Shown in pieces: positions 1-11,197 of a stretch of 64,000 nt of DNA; position 1 is the first letter of the stretch, and each line of letters starts with the position of its first letter. Origin of the DNA: Brachionus rotundiformis (lineage: Eukaryota; Rotifera; Eurotatoria; Ploima; Brachionidae); assembly GCA_016802295.1 (NCBI GenBank), contig JAESIW010000122.1, positions 471,161-535,160 on the forward strand, given 5' to 3'. The position numbers and the translations under genes were made by a program. The notes under the pieces were generated by a model that had not been told where the DNA came from, made no database searches, and saw only the letters and a program-made list of their open reading frames with translations.

Positions 1-152
1 TTGGCAAAGACGCTTTTGATGTGTGTGAGAGGCGCGCTCGGGTCCTCTTGTTCGGTCTTGTCCAGCGCTGGCAGTATCAGATTGGGCAGCATTAGGGAGG
101 CCAGCGAGGACTCGGACATGCCTCCAGCACCATTTTCGTACTCGCTATTCAT
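1..152 (-). CDS. 5' exon of an unidentified gene (partial)
   Basis: An open frame reads off the left edge of the window from an ATG at 152 on the minus strand, giving about 50 residues that begin MNSEYENGAGGMSESS and contain LMLPNLILPALDK. Its base composition is much more GC-rich than the flank, as for the other exons here, and the AT-rich 5' flank starts right before the ATG. It is divergent to the BolA gene that starts at 434, so the two may share a 280-bp promoter region. I do not recognise the family; only the N-terminus is visible. Confidence 0.55.
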   Translation of the reverse strand, partial: MNSEYENGAGGMSESSLASLMLPNLILPALDKTEQEDPSAPLTHIKSVFA

Positions 153-433
153 TGTAAACAAAAAAAGCTAAAATACAAATAAATTTTATGAATATTTGGC
201 TCAAACTAGGACATTATTAATACCTATAAAAAATTATTTTATTTAAATTTTTTATTATTTTGCTAGTTTTATAGCTGTAGCTCTCTTCATAAAGCAAAAT
301 TAACTATTTTTTAGTGTTAAGCCATAGACTCGAGCTTTATACTAATTCTATATATATATAAATATAAATATATTTTTTTATATTAATAAAATATTATATG
401 AGATAAAATTGAATAATTTGAAATAAGAAAAAA

Positions 434-1046
434 ATGCTCAAGATTTTCCACCGTGGTTTGGCCACTCAAGTAAATTGGTCTTGGCAAACAAGGATTTGTT
501 CAAGCTTTTAAATTTAAGAGTGTAAGAGATAGAGTGTTGAGCAAATTGGACGCCAAATTCGGGGTATTAGATGTGCTTGGATTTGAGCATGGATTAATTT
601 TTTAAATTGTCTAGATTAATTTGGTAGAGGCTAGAGTGAGTAATCTAAGTTGGAAACACGACGAGCCAAGAGAGTCAGAGAAGTACCTAGAAGTGGTTGT
701 GGTCACGAGCGAGTTCGAGGGCATGCTCAAATCAAAAGTAGCCTCAACCATTTGCCTAATTAGACTTAAGTTTTTTTTTCTTTTTTCCCAAGAGAAAAGA
801 GTTGGTTACCAGTTTGCTCAAAGAAGAAACGAGCGGTTGCCAAGTCACTTACCAAGTAAAGCTTGAGGCATTTATTCCCTACAAACTAGCTAATTTGTCC
901 CGTTTAAGCTACTGACTCCGTCCAAGTGGTACGACAGTAACCTGCGCGGGCTCAAACTGCCGGAGGTTTACTCCAAGCCGCCAGTTTGTGATGGCAAGCT
1001 AAAACAGATTGCCAAGAATTTTTACTCTAAAGTAAATGCGACCTGA
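434..1046 (+). CDS. BOLA1: BolA-like protein (BOLA1 type)
   Basis: Five exons (434-469, 519-563, 615-737, 793-855, 909-1046) join in phase to 134 residues. The core follows the BolA fold: an N-terminal helix SVRDRVLSKLDAKF, the strand VEARVSNLSWKH, the beta strand YLEVVVVTSEFEGM, the recognition helix RKELVTSLLKEE, and a closing strand ending LLTPSKW, where BolA proteins usually have an L-TP-xW motif. The first exon (MLKIFHRGLATQ) looks like the start of a mitochondrial targeting peptide. BolA proteins act with monothiol glutaredoxins in iron-sulfur cluster maturation. The ~40-residue tail after TPSKW is unassigned. The conserved His of the FeS-binding loop is plausibly H in SWKHDEP, but that is inferred. 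Introns are 49-57 nt. An AATAAA signal follows the stop. Confidence 0.85.
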
Positions 1047-1474
1047 ATAATAAATTTTCTTAACAAATATTTTTCTTTATAAAAAACAAAATTATAAATA
1101 AATACCACTAGTAAACCAATTTATAAAAAGAATTAGTTTTTAAAAGTGCCAACAGGTCAATTGGCAATTAATTTTTTATTTTAAATGAATAAAAAAATAA
1201 TTATTCTTTGAGTTGTGAGTTTAAATGATGGAACTAGTGTCCAAATATATCAAATTTGCCAAAGAGTTGTACATAAATAGAAGTTTATTTTATAAATAGG
1301 TCACTGGGTGGCGACCTTTGGCAAATAGACTGAATTACCAACATTTTACCAATCTTACCAAATTTGAAAGAAAAAAAAATACAAAATCTAATTAATAAAA
1401 CCATTTATTATTTATTTTATATCAACTAATATTATTTTTTATTTAAATAAAGAATTTTTTTTTAATTATTTACA
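1047..1474. other. AT-rich 3' flank between convergent genes
   Basis: This is the space between the 3' ends of the BolA gene (+) and the coiled-coil gene (-). It is AT-rich with short homopolymers and polyadenylation-like AATAAA words. I see no coding signal. Confidence 0.6.
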
Positions 1475-2719
1475 TCATTTTTTCACCTTGATAGTGCTCG
1501 TTGGTGTTTGCTTAAGGCTAAATGACAATTTGGTCAACGAGTCGTTCAATGTCTTGTTCGAGGCGACAAGCTTGATCAGTTCATCATTAAAGTTAAGCTG
1601 GTTTTGGAACTTTTTCATCAAACTGACAAGATCGTTTACCAAATTGTCTTTTTCGCGCAAACTAACCGTTCTTTCTTCAAGTTTTTGGTGCATACTTTCA
1701 CAGTTGTCACACGAATCCTTTGCCAGCAAAAATAGTAAAACTTTCCAAGCAAAAAAAAAGAGCCAATTTATACCGAGTGCTTATTTTTGTATCCCTTTAG
1801 CTTATGTTTGATCAGCTCGGACTCGTCCTGGACCCGTTTCAGCTCCTTGGTCAGCTCGTCTATTTGAAGCTGCCTTTCCCAAGAGTTGTCTTTGAAAGCG
1901 CCAGCTATTTGCTTTTTTAAATTCTCCAATTTTTCCTCTTTTATTCTCATCTCCTGCATGTGGTCCTCATTCAGCTTATTTACTTCATTCTCTTTCTTTA
2001 ATCAATAAATAATTAATTAACAAAAAATTTTTATTATTATTTTAATTAGACCAATACTTCTTGCTTAAAAAGGGTGAATTTTTCCACAGCATTGTCGAGC
2101 TCGATCTTCTTCTCCTGCTGGACCAGATCAATTTGCTTGTGCAGCGAGTCGTTCTCCTGTCTCAAGCTTTCAACCAATTTGCCAACTTGGTCCAAATTTT
2201 CGCCCAATGATTGCTCCTTGGCAAAATTTGAATAAAAATTTGCTCAACCATTAAAGCCAAAAAATCTACCCTTTTACTTGACTCGTTAAGCTTACGATTT
2301 AGCTCGTCGATAAGCTTATCTTTTTCTTTGTTTGCTTTTTGACCATTTTTGAGTAAATTTTCCAAATCTTCGATTCTTTTTTTAAGTTTTTTGATCTCAT
2401 CCTGAAAAAAGGATCAAGTAAAGAGCTAATTAGGACAGTGAAGCGTGGATACTTCATGTTTGGCATGCTCTTCGGTGCCGTTCAAGGAGGCAACCGAGTT
2501 CTTTTTGCAAGGCACCTGACTGGACATCTGACTGATGGAGCGGTTGACAGGCTTGAGAGCCTTGGAGGCAGTGAGAACAGTGGCCGAGTTCCGCTTGGGG
2601 TGCTCCAGCGGCGAGATCTTCTTCTTGTCGATGGGCCTCGGCACCGAGAACTCTTTAGCCGGCGGCACTTCCAGCACAGAACCCGTTATGGACAAACTTG
2701 GTACCTCTTTGGAAGACAT
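1475..2719 (-). CDS. Coiled-coil protein, function unknown
   Basis: Five exons on the minus strand (2453-2719, 2270-2401, 2058-2216, 1774-1995, 1475-1717) join in phase to 340 residues, starting MSSKEVPSLSITGS. The first ~90 residues are Ser/Pro/Lys-rich and probably disordered. From about residue 90 to 300 the chain is highly charged with leucine heptads (KKLKKRIEDLENLLK, DKLIDELNRKLNE, LRQENDSLHKQIDLVQQ, LQIDELTKELKRVQDE), a long alpha-helical coiled coil. There is a CDNC motif near the start of the last exon. No catalytic or membrane segment is visible. It could be a centrosomal, ciliary or cytoskeletal adaptor, but nothing in the sequence fixes this. The frames read cleanly through all four introns (51-67 nt). 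Confidence 0.78.
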
Positions 2720-3501
2720 TTAGCCACTGCTTTATGCCAAATTGTTTTTTTTCATTTATTTTAAAGGTCTAGATCTTCCGAAGTGTTGTTGTTGCCAACA
2801 AAATTTATTATATAACAAAATTTTATTTAAATTTTAAAAGAGAAAAAAAGGTGCTTAACAATTAAACCAAAAGCAAACAGGCTTAGACAATGGCTTTGAT
2901 TATTTTCTTGGTGTTTTTCGGGCCTAGAATGAATGACAGCTTTTAATTAGTGAAAATAAACCTTTATCATGAGTCTATTTTTAAAACAATTTAAAAAAAA
3001 ATTTATATTTTTTTTCCAACTTATCTTGTTTACCTAAATATATAATTTTATGCAATTTTGACTATTTGTTGCTAGCTAAGTTAATTTGGAAAATTTTTTA
3101 TGAAAATAGAGAAAAAAAATCGAATTTTGTTCTAAGCGGTCTCTTTTGGTGAAGCCTTTTATAAAAAAAAAAAGTTATATGTGCTGGTAATTAGGTCTGG
3201 TTGATTTGAATCAAAAATTAAAATCTAAAATTTTAATTCAACCAAAAAAATAGATTAATTAATCAATTAAATCTTAAAGTAGTCTTTGAACAAAAAAAAA
3301 AGCATTCTTTATTCAATTGAGTGTTGCTTGGAGTTGTGCCACTTTAGAGTTAATTGTTTGCCAGGTAAAACATTTATCGAGCAAACATAAACAAGTCTTT
3401 TTGAATAAATATTATATTAAAAAAAAAGATTTTTTTTTCTTAATTTGTTTACATAAAAAATTAACTAATTAATTAAGTTTTATTAGTTTTAGGTTGAAAA
3501 G
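2720..3501. other. Intergenic, AT-rich, no gene seen
   Basis: This stretch lies between the 5' end of the coiled-coil gene and the 3' end of the anoctamin gene. It is dominated by A/T homopolymers and short inverted AATTAATT words. No open frame with coding composition was found on either strand. It probably holds the coiled-coil gene promoter and the anoctamin 3' UTR. Confidence 0.55.
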
Positions 3502-6500
3502 TCAAGCATTCTCTTCAGTTTGGTAAAGTTTGTCTATTTGGTCTCTAAAAAGCGACCTCAGACATTCGTTGTTGGGTTTGGCTTCCCAGGTGGCCTTTTC
3601 CACTTCAAAATTTTCTCTGTCAATCAGCTCTCGTACCTCGGATGGAACGTCTGGCACGATAAAGTCGATTAGGTTCACTAATCCAAAGACAGCATGCTAG
3701 AAATTTTATTTAATTAGATTAAAATTTTTTTTTTAATTTTCCTAATAATAAAGACAATTAATTTAATTAAATTTAATTAATTACTTCAAATATTATCACA
3801 AATATTAATCGGGCACATAAAATTATATAAAAGTCTGTGGTGTACTCGTATTTGTTTGGTGCGTAGTACGGCTCACGAAAGTCCTTGTACCTTGGCAAAG
3901 TTATTGGTATTGGCTGAAAGTTTAGTTTGATAAATGGCTACCTGCATATTTCATTGGTGGCATTCACGAAGCCAAAATCTGTCAGATTTTTGCTCGAAAA
4001 TACGTAGTCTATGTATCCGTTGAGAGTTCCATCTGCGTATCTGAAAAAAAATTGGTACATAAATTTGGGCACAAACTCGGAAGTGAATGCGATTATCAGG
4101 CCATTTGTGATGACCGCAATCTTGGTAATTCCCTTGATTATCGGCAGCCATATTCGAATGTCCTTTTCTTTTCTGGGCACTGGTCGCTGCATCGTGTTGA
4201 GAATTTTTTTTGCATCTATTCTTATCTCGAGCATGTTGTTGGCAAATGCCAGAAATGGCGCGAGAGGAAAAGAGACAGCGAACATGCAGACAAAACCAAA
4301 TTGGATTACTTGGATAAAAAATAAAGTGGCAATTTTAGCTTCTTTATCTCTTACTCATTTCTTGGTACTCTTCAAAAATCGACTCAGAGCTCCATCTGTT
4401 CAGAGAGTTGTCTTTTTCCCATCGCTTGGCATCCTTGTTGACCATTTTTGACTTTCGACGGTACCATTTTTTTAGAAACCTTGCCAAAAGCAATTAGATT
4501 AATGCCAAAAAAGGCCCAAATACAAATTACGGCAGGGCAACTTCAAAAAAATTGTTAATAATTTGTTTTCCAGTCATAAAAATCACCACTTGAATGGTCA
4601 AGTCAACAAGACACCCAGCTGGATGGCACTTTAAAGACTTAGGTCAAAAACAAGATCTTTTTTTTATTTAATTAAGTGTTACCCTCTCGGACAAATTATA
4701 TTTATCTACTTTTAGATTCAAATTTCTTTATAATAAAAGAGATAAAATAGATAAAATGGATACATTTTTTTTTAATTTACCTCCCTTTAAGAAATGCTAT
4801 GTAGAACAGTGTGCCATAGGTGTTGACAAATTCAAATAGGTAGATTTTAATTGCCAAAGAGTCTTTATATTTGGACTCTTTTTCATGGTACTCTAATTAA
4901 TAATTATTAGAAAAAATTTAATCAATTTTTGAAATTTAAATATAACCAAAATTGGTCAACAATTTGGCAATTTTCTTGTAGATGAAACCAAAAAGCCAAA
5001 TAAATATAAAATTTATAATGGCAGCAGTCGATGGTATAATAATGTTGGAAATTCGGCGCAGATCCTCACTTTGGTAAAGAACCAATTGAAGAATAGTCCT
5101 GTAAAGTATAATTCCAAATATAAGTCCAATAACCACCAAGAGCTTTTTGGAAAAGAGGATTTAAATAAAATATCTAAATTGGCTTTTTCTTTTGATTACC
5201 ATAAACAAAAGTGTCATTATTGATAAAAAATACTTGAAATAGCGGAAATGAAGTGGATAATATGGTTCACTTTCCTAAATAAAATTTTTAATCAAGGCCT
5301 TATTTGGTCAAATTTACTTTGGTGATTTTATTAGGCCTGACTCTGGTTACTTTGGATCTAAATTGAGGCCGAACTAGCTCGACTTTCTCGTCCAGATCGT
5401 ACGTATCCCATTCGAATTGGAGGAAATTTTGCCTCCGCTTCCAAAACTCGACAAAAAACACACTCCATACGGACATGGCCAGCGAGAAAAAGATGGTAGC
5501 ATAGTTATCAAATATGTAGTAGATTCGGGAGTACAAGCAATTTTCGTCAAGAGAAGTTGGCACGCAATTGTTCTGATCACAAATTGGGCAAAGAGTAAAA
5601 TTGATCCTTTTCGGATCACAGATATCTTTACTTTTTTAATTAAATTTACAAAATTTAGCTAATTATTTTACAGTCAATTACGTAGGTATGTCAGTTTGTA
5701 GAGTAAATATTCCGTAAAGAATCACCAAGATGCCTATTACAGATGGTATGAGCAAAAAATTGGCATAGAAGCCCAGCCAAGCGAAGTAAATGGAAACTTC
5801 TTCGCCAAAATAGTGTCTGATCAAATTAATGGGCTGTTGGGTGAAAATTTTTCTGGTTGTTGCCCAGAATTTTGCCAATTTCTTTTATTTAAAAGTGTTA
5901 AAAATTTCCAATCTTTTTCCAAGTTTTTCAATTACCTCTCTGTCATTTAAATCATTGGTATTTTTTTTCAAAAATTCTTCACCAATGCTCTAAAAATAAA
6001 TCAGTGGATTTATCTAAATGTTGCTGTTGTTGCCAATGGTGATTTTTTTAGTTTATTTATTACAATTAAGATTTTAAAATTTTAAAATTATTTTTTTTCC
6101 AGATAATTTTTATCTAATTTTTTAAAATTAAGAAAATATTATTTATAAATTTATCAAATAAATAAACTCTTTATAAATTGTTAAAACAAATTTAGCTAAT
6201 AAAATTCTGTCTTTGGACTATTTTTTTGTCACCTAAGATTACCAATGGTCAATACCATCGATCGAACTTACCTTATGTAATGGAAAAGCGTTTTTGAGTA
6301 ATTTTTTTTCCAACAGTTCCTCGACAGAGTTGTACTTTTTATCAAGGGAGAGCTGTTCTAAGTTAAGCTCTGTTTCGAAACTGATCCTGGAAAGAATTTC
6401 AAAAGTGAGAGTTATCCGGTCCTTTTCTGAAATTTGGGAACAAAATCTAAAATAGATAACAATCGGGCTAGAATTAATTGAGTTTAAAAAAATGCTTTAC

Positions 6501-6994
6501 TTGTCCCGTAGCTTGTCACTGTATGTCATGGTAAAAAAGTTGTTCTCGTTTGCCATGGAAACGCTCTCTGGAAGCCCATTCAAGCAGAAAATTTTCTTTA
6601 TTCCCTTTTTGATGAGGCCTTCGCTGACAAGCTCATTTTCCTAGTCACAAATTTTAGGGCCCGAACGACTTAATTAATGGAAAAACAAACCATAAATGGT
6701 AACTTTAGTTTTATCTTTTCAGCAGTGTCATAAAGAAGCTTTTCCGGTGTGTGCAGGAAAAAGTAGATAAATTCGGAATCAGACGAGTCTGTCTAATTAC
6801 AGAAATAATAATTAAAGAAAAGAATTTAATAAAAAGATAAAAATAATTACGTCAATAATTAGACCAAGATGGCCAAGATTTTTGATAAAAATTTTCAAAA
6901 TTGGATTATTTATTTCTGACTTAAAAACAACCAAAACAAAGTCAATTATTGGAATAACTTGACTGTATAAATTTATATTTTTCAGAGAAATCAT
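3502..6994 (-). CDS. Anoctamin (TMEM16) calcium-activated channel/scramblase
   Basis: Sixteen exons on the minus strand (6851-6994, 6691-6792, 6501-6640, 6272-6446, 5936-5989, 5682-5881, 5318-5630, 5200-5274, 4947-5142, 4781-4892, 4683-4725, 4531-4637, 4355-4479, 3942-4308, 3785-3890, 3502-3696) keep phase at every junction and give 817 residues. Family hallmarks are the cytosolic segment IIDFVLVV, the pre-TM1 block PINLIRHYFGEE followed by YFAWLGFY, EFWKRRQ after TM2, FVNTYGTLFYIAFLKGR, CHPAGC, IIQFGF, SFPLAPF, RIDAKK, CRYKDFR and the final IVPDVPSEV. All six calcium ligands known from mouse ANO1 have counterparts: N546 and E550 (NNFFE), E591 and E594 (EYQE), E623 and D627 (EIRID). It should therefore be a Ca2+-gated chloride channel or lipid scramblase. 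The subfamily is unresolved. The start at 6,994 is the first usable ATG; a further 5' exon is possible because an acceptor-like AG precedes it. Confidence 0.94.
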
Positions 6995-7150
6995 TTCATC
7001 TAAAATAAAATAATTTAAAAAAATAAACTTATTAATAAAAAAAGTGATTAGATAATGCTTTATTTCTAATCAGAGTGAGTAATTCTTATCTTTACATATT
7101 TAAAAGTAATATTATATGATTTAATATGAGTCTCAAAATGCTAGAACATA

Positions 7151-7394
7151 AATTTTTGAAAAAAATACCAATGATTTAAATGACAGAGAGGTAATTGAAA
7201 AACTTGGAAAAAGATTGGAAATTTTTAACACTTTTAAATAAAAGAAATTGGCGAAATTCTGGGCGACAACCAGAAAAATTTTCACCCAACAGCCCATTAA
7301 TTTGATCAGACACTATTTTGGCGAAGAAGTTTCCATTTACTTCGCTTGGCTGGGCTTCTATGCCAATTTTTTGCTCATACCATCTGTAATTGGT
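7151..7394 (+). pseudogene. Inverted partial copy of anoctamin exons 5-6
   Basis: These ~243 bp on the plus strand repeat, in opposite orientation, the segment 5,732-5,975 of the anoctamin gene: the end of exon 5, the complete 54-nt intron and most of exon 6 (PINLIRHYFGEE...). Differences seen are two GCA-to-GCG changes, ATA-to-ATT and GGC-to-GGT near the 3' end (all silent), and one A lost from an A8 run in exon 5, which shifts the frame there. No other anoctamin exon flanks it on this strand. I read it as a recent, non-functional inverted duplication, sitting just 5' of the parent gene. Confidence 0.85.
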
Positions 7395-7769
7395 GATTCT
7401 GCATACCAAAAATTTAGATTAATGAATAAAAATAGATAAAATTTTGTTTAAGAATCATTTATTATACAAATAATTAAGATTATAGAATTACAAAAAGGCG
7501 ACAAATGCTAAGATAAAAATTGATCAACATATTTTTCTATTTTTTTACACCATTTGTTAAATTATTGAGATAAAATTATTAAATTAGGAGACAATTTTCG
7601 ACTTTGGAGAATTTAAAATTGGAACATTGCAGCAAAAGTACATTTAAATTGGACCAATTTCAAAGCAGTATTTACTCGAACCTAGTCACATGAAAATAAC
7701 AAATGCCTATTTATTTTGAAAAAAATAATTAATTAAAATTTAATAAACTTAAAAAATTAAATAAAAGTA

Positions 7770-9106
7770 TTATTTTATAGAGATGATAGAATTTTTAAAA
7801 GCAATTATTTTATTTCGAGTCTCAATGACTTGTTTTGTCTTTTTCAACCATTTGTTTATAGTTGCCAAAACATCACCAGGAGGAGTGAATTTTTTAACCC
7901 GCTTGTCCATTTTGGTCACTTCATTTTCACTTGAAATAGGCGATGTGTTTGGCAGATGTTGGGTGGCAGAGAAATCAATGCCCTTGAGTCTGTTCCGAAT
8001 CGAGTCATCGATTCTAAAGTGCTCCGAACAGCTCTCAGATGTGAGGAAAGAGTCTGACTGAAAATTGGCAAAGACAGGAACTGTCCTCTTTGGCGACTTG
8101 GAGTCAATAAAGTCCCTAATGGTCGAGGTTGTGCCAAGCGAAGAAGAGTCTATAAAAAAATCTAGCTGGTTATCGATGGCCACTCTGTCTATCATGTCAT
8201 CATCTGAGTCGTAGCTCGAGCCAAAATCGCTCATGTACTCCTCGCTTGTACCAGTCTTGGCCTCCGAGTAGTCAAAGTGGTTCCTTGTCACTGACATGTT
8301 GTACAGGCCAGTGTCCCGAAAAAGCTCGTACAAAAAGCCCTTGCTGTGGCCAAGCAAGATTTCTTCGTCCGAACCAAAGTACACTCCGTGCATAAAAATC
8401 AATGGATACTTGAAAAATTAATTTATTTAATTTTTTTATCTTTTTTTTAATTCTAATAAAATTTATGACTAATTAATATAAATTTTTAGAAAGAAAATTT
8501 TTTAAATATAATAAAAACTAGCATTTATTTATTATAAGATTTAAAAAGTTATAAAAGTCATTTTAGCTTGAGAGGCTTCGTCTTAAGACAATCAATATTT
8601 GTCCAGACTAATTTACTTTTTGATAGTACTAATTAAAAAATTAGAAAAAAAAAAATTAATTTTGTGTCACCACTCACTTTAAGTGTGTGCTCATGGCAGA
8701 TTTTTTTCAGACATGCTTCGGCCTCTTGCTTGTCCAGCAAATAGTCAATGTCAATCACGTGTACAAACTTTCTGGCAATGGCATAGGTGTCTAGGAACTC
8801 GCATATGTCAAATCTGAGCTCGGAGTCCTGCTGGCTGTCGAGCAGGTTGCGGATGAAGGACTCGGTATTTAGCGAGATTGACTTGTAGAAGAAATTGTGC
8901 GACGAGTCCGAGTCCAGAGTGCTCGGCATGTCGGTCTTGTTTCTGATGGTCTCGCGGATCGAGTCCATGATTTGGTTGCGCTGGATCTTGAGCTGCGCGT
9001 TGCTGTTCTGGCTGGCCCGGGTGCGAACAAATATGACTATTTTGTTCGACTTGACCAAGCTGTCTATTTGCGTTTTGACGCTCGTCATGTCGGATTGCTG
9101 TGCCAT
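7770..9106 (-). CDS. SH3BGR/glutaredoxin-fold protein with long Ser-rich tail
   Basis: Two exons (8678-9106 and 7770-8408) join in phase to 355 residues. The first part reads KIVIFVRTRASQNSN, followed by a helix, as in the SH3BGR/glutaredoxin-like fold. After an extra ~60-residue insert comes VIDIDYLLDKQEAEACLKKI. At the exon junction comes YPLIFMHGVYFGSDEEI, which matches the cis-Pro strand and following loop of SH3BGR proteins; the helix FLYELFRDTGL ends the domain. There is no CxxC or CxxS at the usual redox position, so it is probably not a redox enzyme. The remaining ~170 residues are acidic and Ser-rich, then Lys-rich, with no known domain. The assignment rests on fold-level motifs and could be to another thioredoxin-like family. 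Confidence 0.62.
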
Positions 9107-11197
9107 TGAGGGACTATTTTGCCATCTTGTGGATTAAAAAACTCGAGTTTTAAATGCTCGTGCAAATTAGGCTTAAGTAATTAAAATAGTTCTGTTTTAT
9201 TAATGCTCACTTCAGAGTATTTAAATAAACAATGGTGAAAATTGATTTTTTAGTTTGTTATGCAATGAGCCTCTTTACATCATTATGAATTTACATTCAA
9301 ATTTTATTAAGGAAATTCGTAAACTTTGCCTAATTGTGTACCAAAACAAACAAAATTAGTTAATTTTTAAAAAGCTTTTTTTTCTTATTTGGTTAAATTT
9401 AAGCTAACTTTTGGTACTGACAAGGAAATTGTTAATTCAATTTGTTAAATCAAGTTAAAAATGCGTTGTAATATTTTAATCACATTTAAAAATTATTTGA
9501 CATGAAAATAAATTGACAAAAATCAAAATTTTAAATAAAGATTTTTTTATTAATAACAAGAAATTAAGTAGTTAATAGTAAAATTTCTTAATCAGAATTA
9601 AAAATTACATTTTTTTCTAGGCTCAAGTTGGTGCCGATATTTTCTTTAGGGCTTCATTTTATGATATTATTTATTTGTTTTATTTAAATTAAAGAGTCAA
9701 ATTTTATTTGTTTTATTTACATTTAAATCTAAATACTAAAATAAAATTACAATCAAATACTTTCAGTCAATTATTGTTGAGAAATCTTAAAGTAAGCACT
9801 CATTTTATTTTAGTTTTCTATTATTTTTAATATTTGTAAATTCTTTTAGTAAATCAGTAATTTAAGTGCTTTTTTATCTCATAAAATATAAACTAGATTT
9901 TTAGATTAAAGAATTTTACAAAAATTAAAAGTCTACTTTTTTTGCCAACAAAAAGAGAATTTTCTAAAAACTCTTTATTAATTTTAAATTGCCATGGGCT
10001 GAATTCTGTTTTGAAATTGGAGTTGAATAATTTAACAAAAATAATTAAATGACTTGATGACTTGATCTAAAAATGTGTTGAAAATTATTAATTTTTTCGT
10101 TTTCAAATCAAAGTGACTTTAAATTATTTATAAGACAAAAAAAAGCGCACCACCCAATTTGAATGGACATTTGCATGTAAGCGAACGCAAAAATTGCAAG
10201 TTTCAAATTGAATTTTTAAATGCAAAATTAACTTAACATTTTCGCATTTTTTTTTGTTATTTATTTAAGCAACAATTGATAGCAGAAAAAAACTTTATCA
10301 TATAAAAAAATGGACTTTTTTTCTTTAAGTAAATAAAAATTTCCAAAGGTAAAGTTTATTTACGATTAAGTATTTAAGTATTCAATCACACAAATCCGTG
10401 CTTAATCCAAAATTGAAGTATTATACAAAGTAGTAATTTAATATTTGATAAAAAAAAAAAAACATTTTTGAAGTTTAATTAATATTTACTCTGCGTTAAT
10501 TATAAATTTGTGCTTAATTAATCTATTTTTAGTGCCAAAAATTTGTGAAAAGTTTAAAAGCCTGATAAACTTGAAGCCTTTTCTCTATGCATAAATAGAT
10601 TCCATATAATTGACTGTGTTTATTAAAAATCCAGTTTTAGACATAATTAAAAAAATTTAAATACCACATAGATGATCTCATATTTGAACGGCTTCTTTGT
10701 TGGTTCAAAATTTCAATAAACCCAAGCGACTTTGAACGCTTGCTAAATCTCTATTGTTGCATAATGTCTCAAAATTACGCAACTTGTCACTACAATGGCT
10801 TAAGGAAATAGCTATCAATTTAGGCATGCTTTAAATTCAACCAGCCATTAAGTTTTATGTGTGTATGCTCGGGCTTCTCAAGCTACCAAGTGTTGTTACC
10901 ATTTTTTGAAAACAATAAAAATTATTTATATAAAAATACACTTTTTTTTAAATCAACGTAATAAATTAAAAAAAAAAGTAATACCTTTTTTTCTAGACAA
11001 AAAAAAAAATTATAATCATTTTAAAATAAAACAGTTTCTTTGCCTCACAATTTTTTAGGCGTATTTTTTCTCTATTTTAACTCAAATTATGATACCTTTT
11101 TATTATTCAAAAAAGTAAAAGAGATGAATTTATCTTTTGTTGATTTTTGAGCTTTTGATTGAGATAGAGCAGTAAATTTGTTTTTGTAGAGTAAAAA
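9107..11197. other. 2.1-kb intergenic region between divergent genes
   Basis: This region separates the SH3BGR-like gene (-) from the ArfGAP gene (+), so it should hold both promoters. It is AT-rich with no credible coding frame; an open frame near 10,861-11,058 is just low-complexity A/T. It contains one copy of a dispersed repeat at about 10,129-10,256. Confidence 0.6.
10129..10256 (+). repeat. Dispersed repeat, copy 1
   Basis: About 125 bp is shared with 13,213-13,325 in the ArfGAP intron. Shared blocks include ATTGCAAGTTTCAAA and TTAACTTAACATTTT and an upstream ATAAGACAAAAAA, in the same order and spacing. It carries no open frame and is probably a short interspersed element or a transposon fragment. 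Confidence 0.65.

Noticed and set aside
4011..4451. 146-residue plus-strand open frame
   Set aside because: It lies antisense to conserved anoctamin exons and has no independent support.
7248..7439. A second anoctamin gene on the plus strand
   Set aside because: Only one exon-sized block matches, coding similarity stops at 7,394, no further anoctamin exons follow, and the preceding exon copy has a frameshift.
10861..11058. 65-residue open frame
   Set aside because: Low-complexity Phe/Ile/Lys/Asn content from A/T runs, with no domain or splice context.
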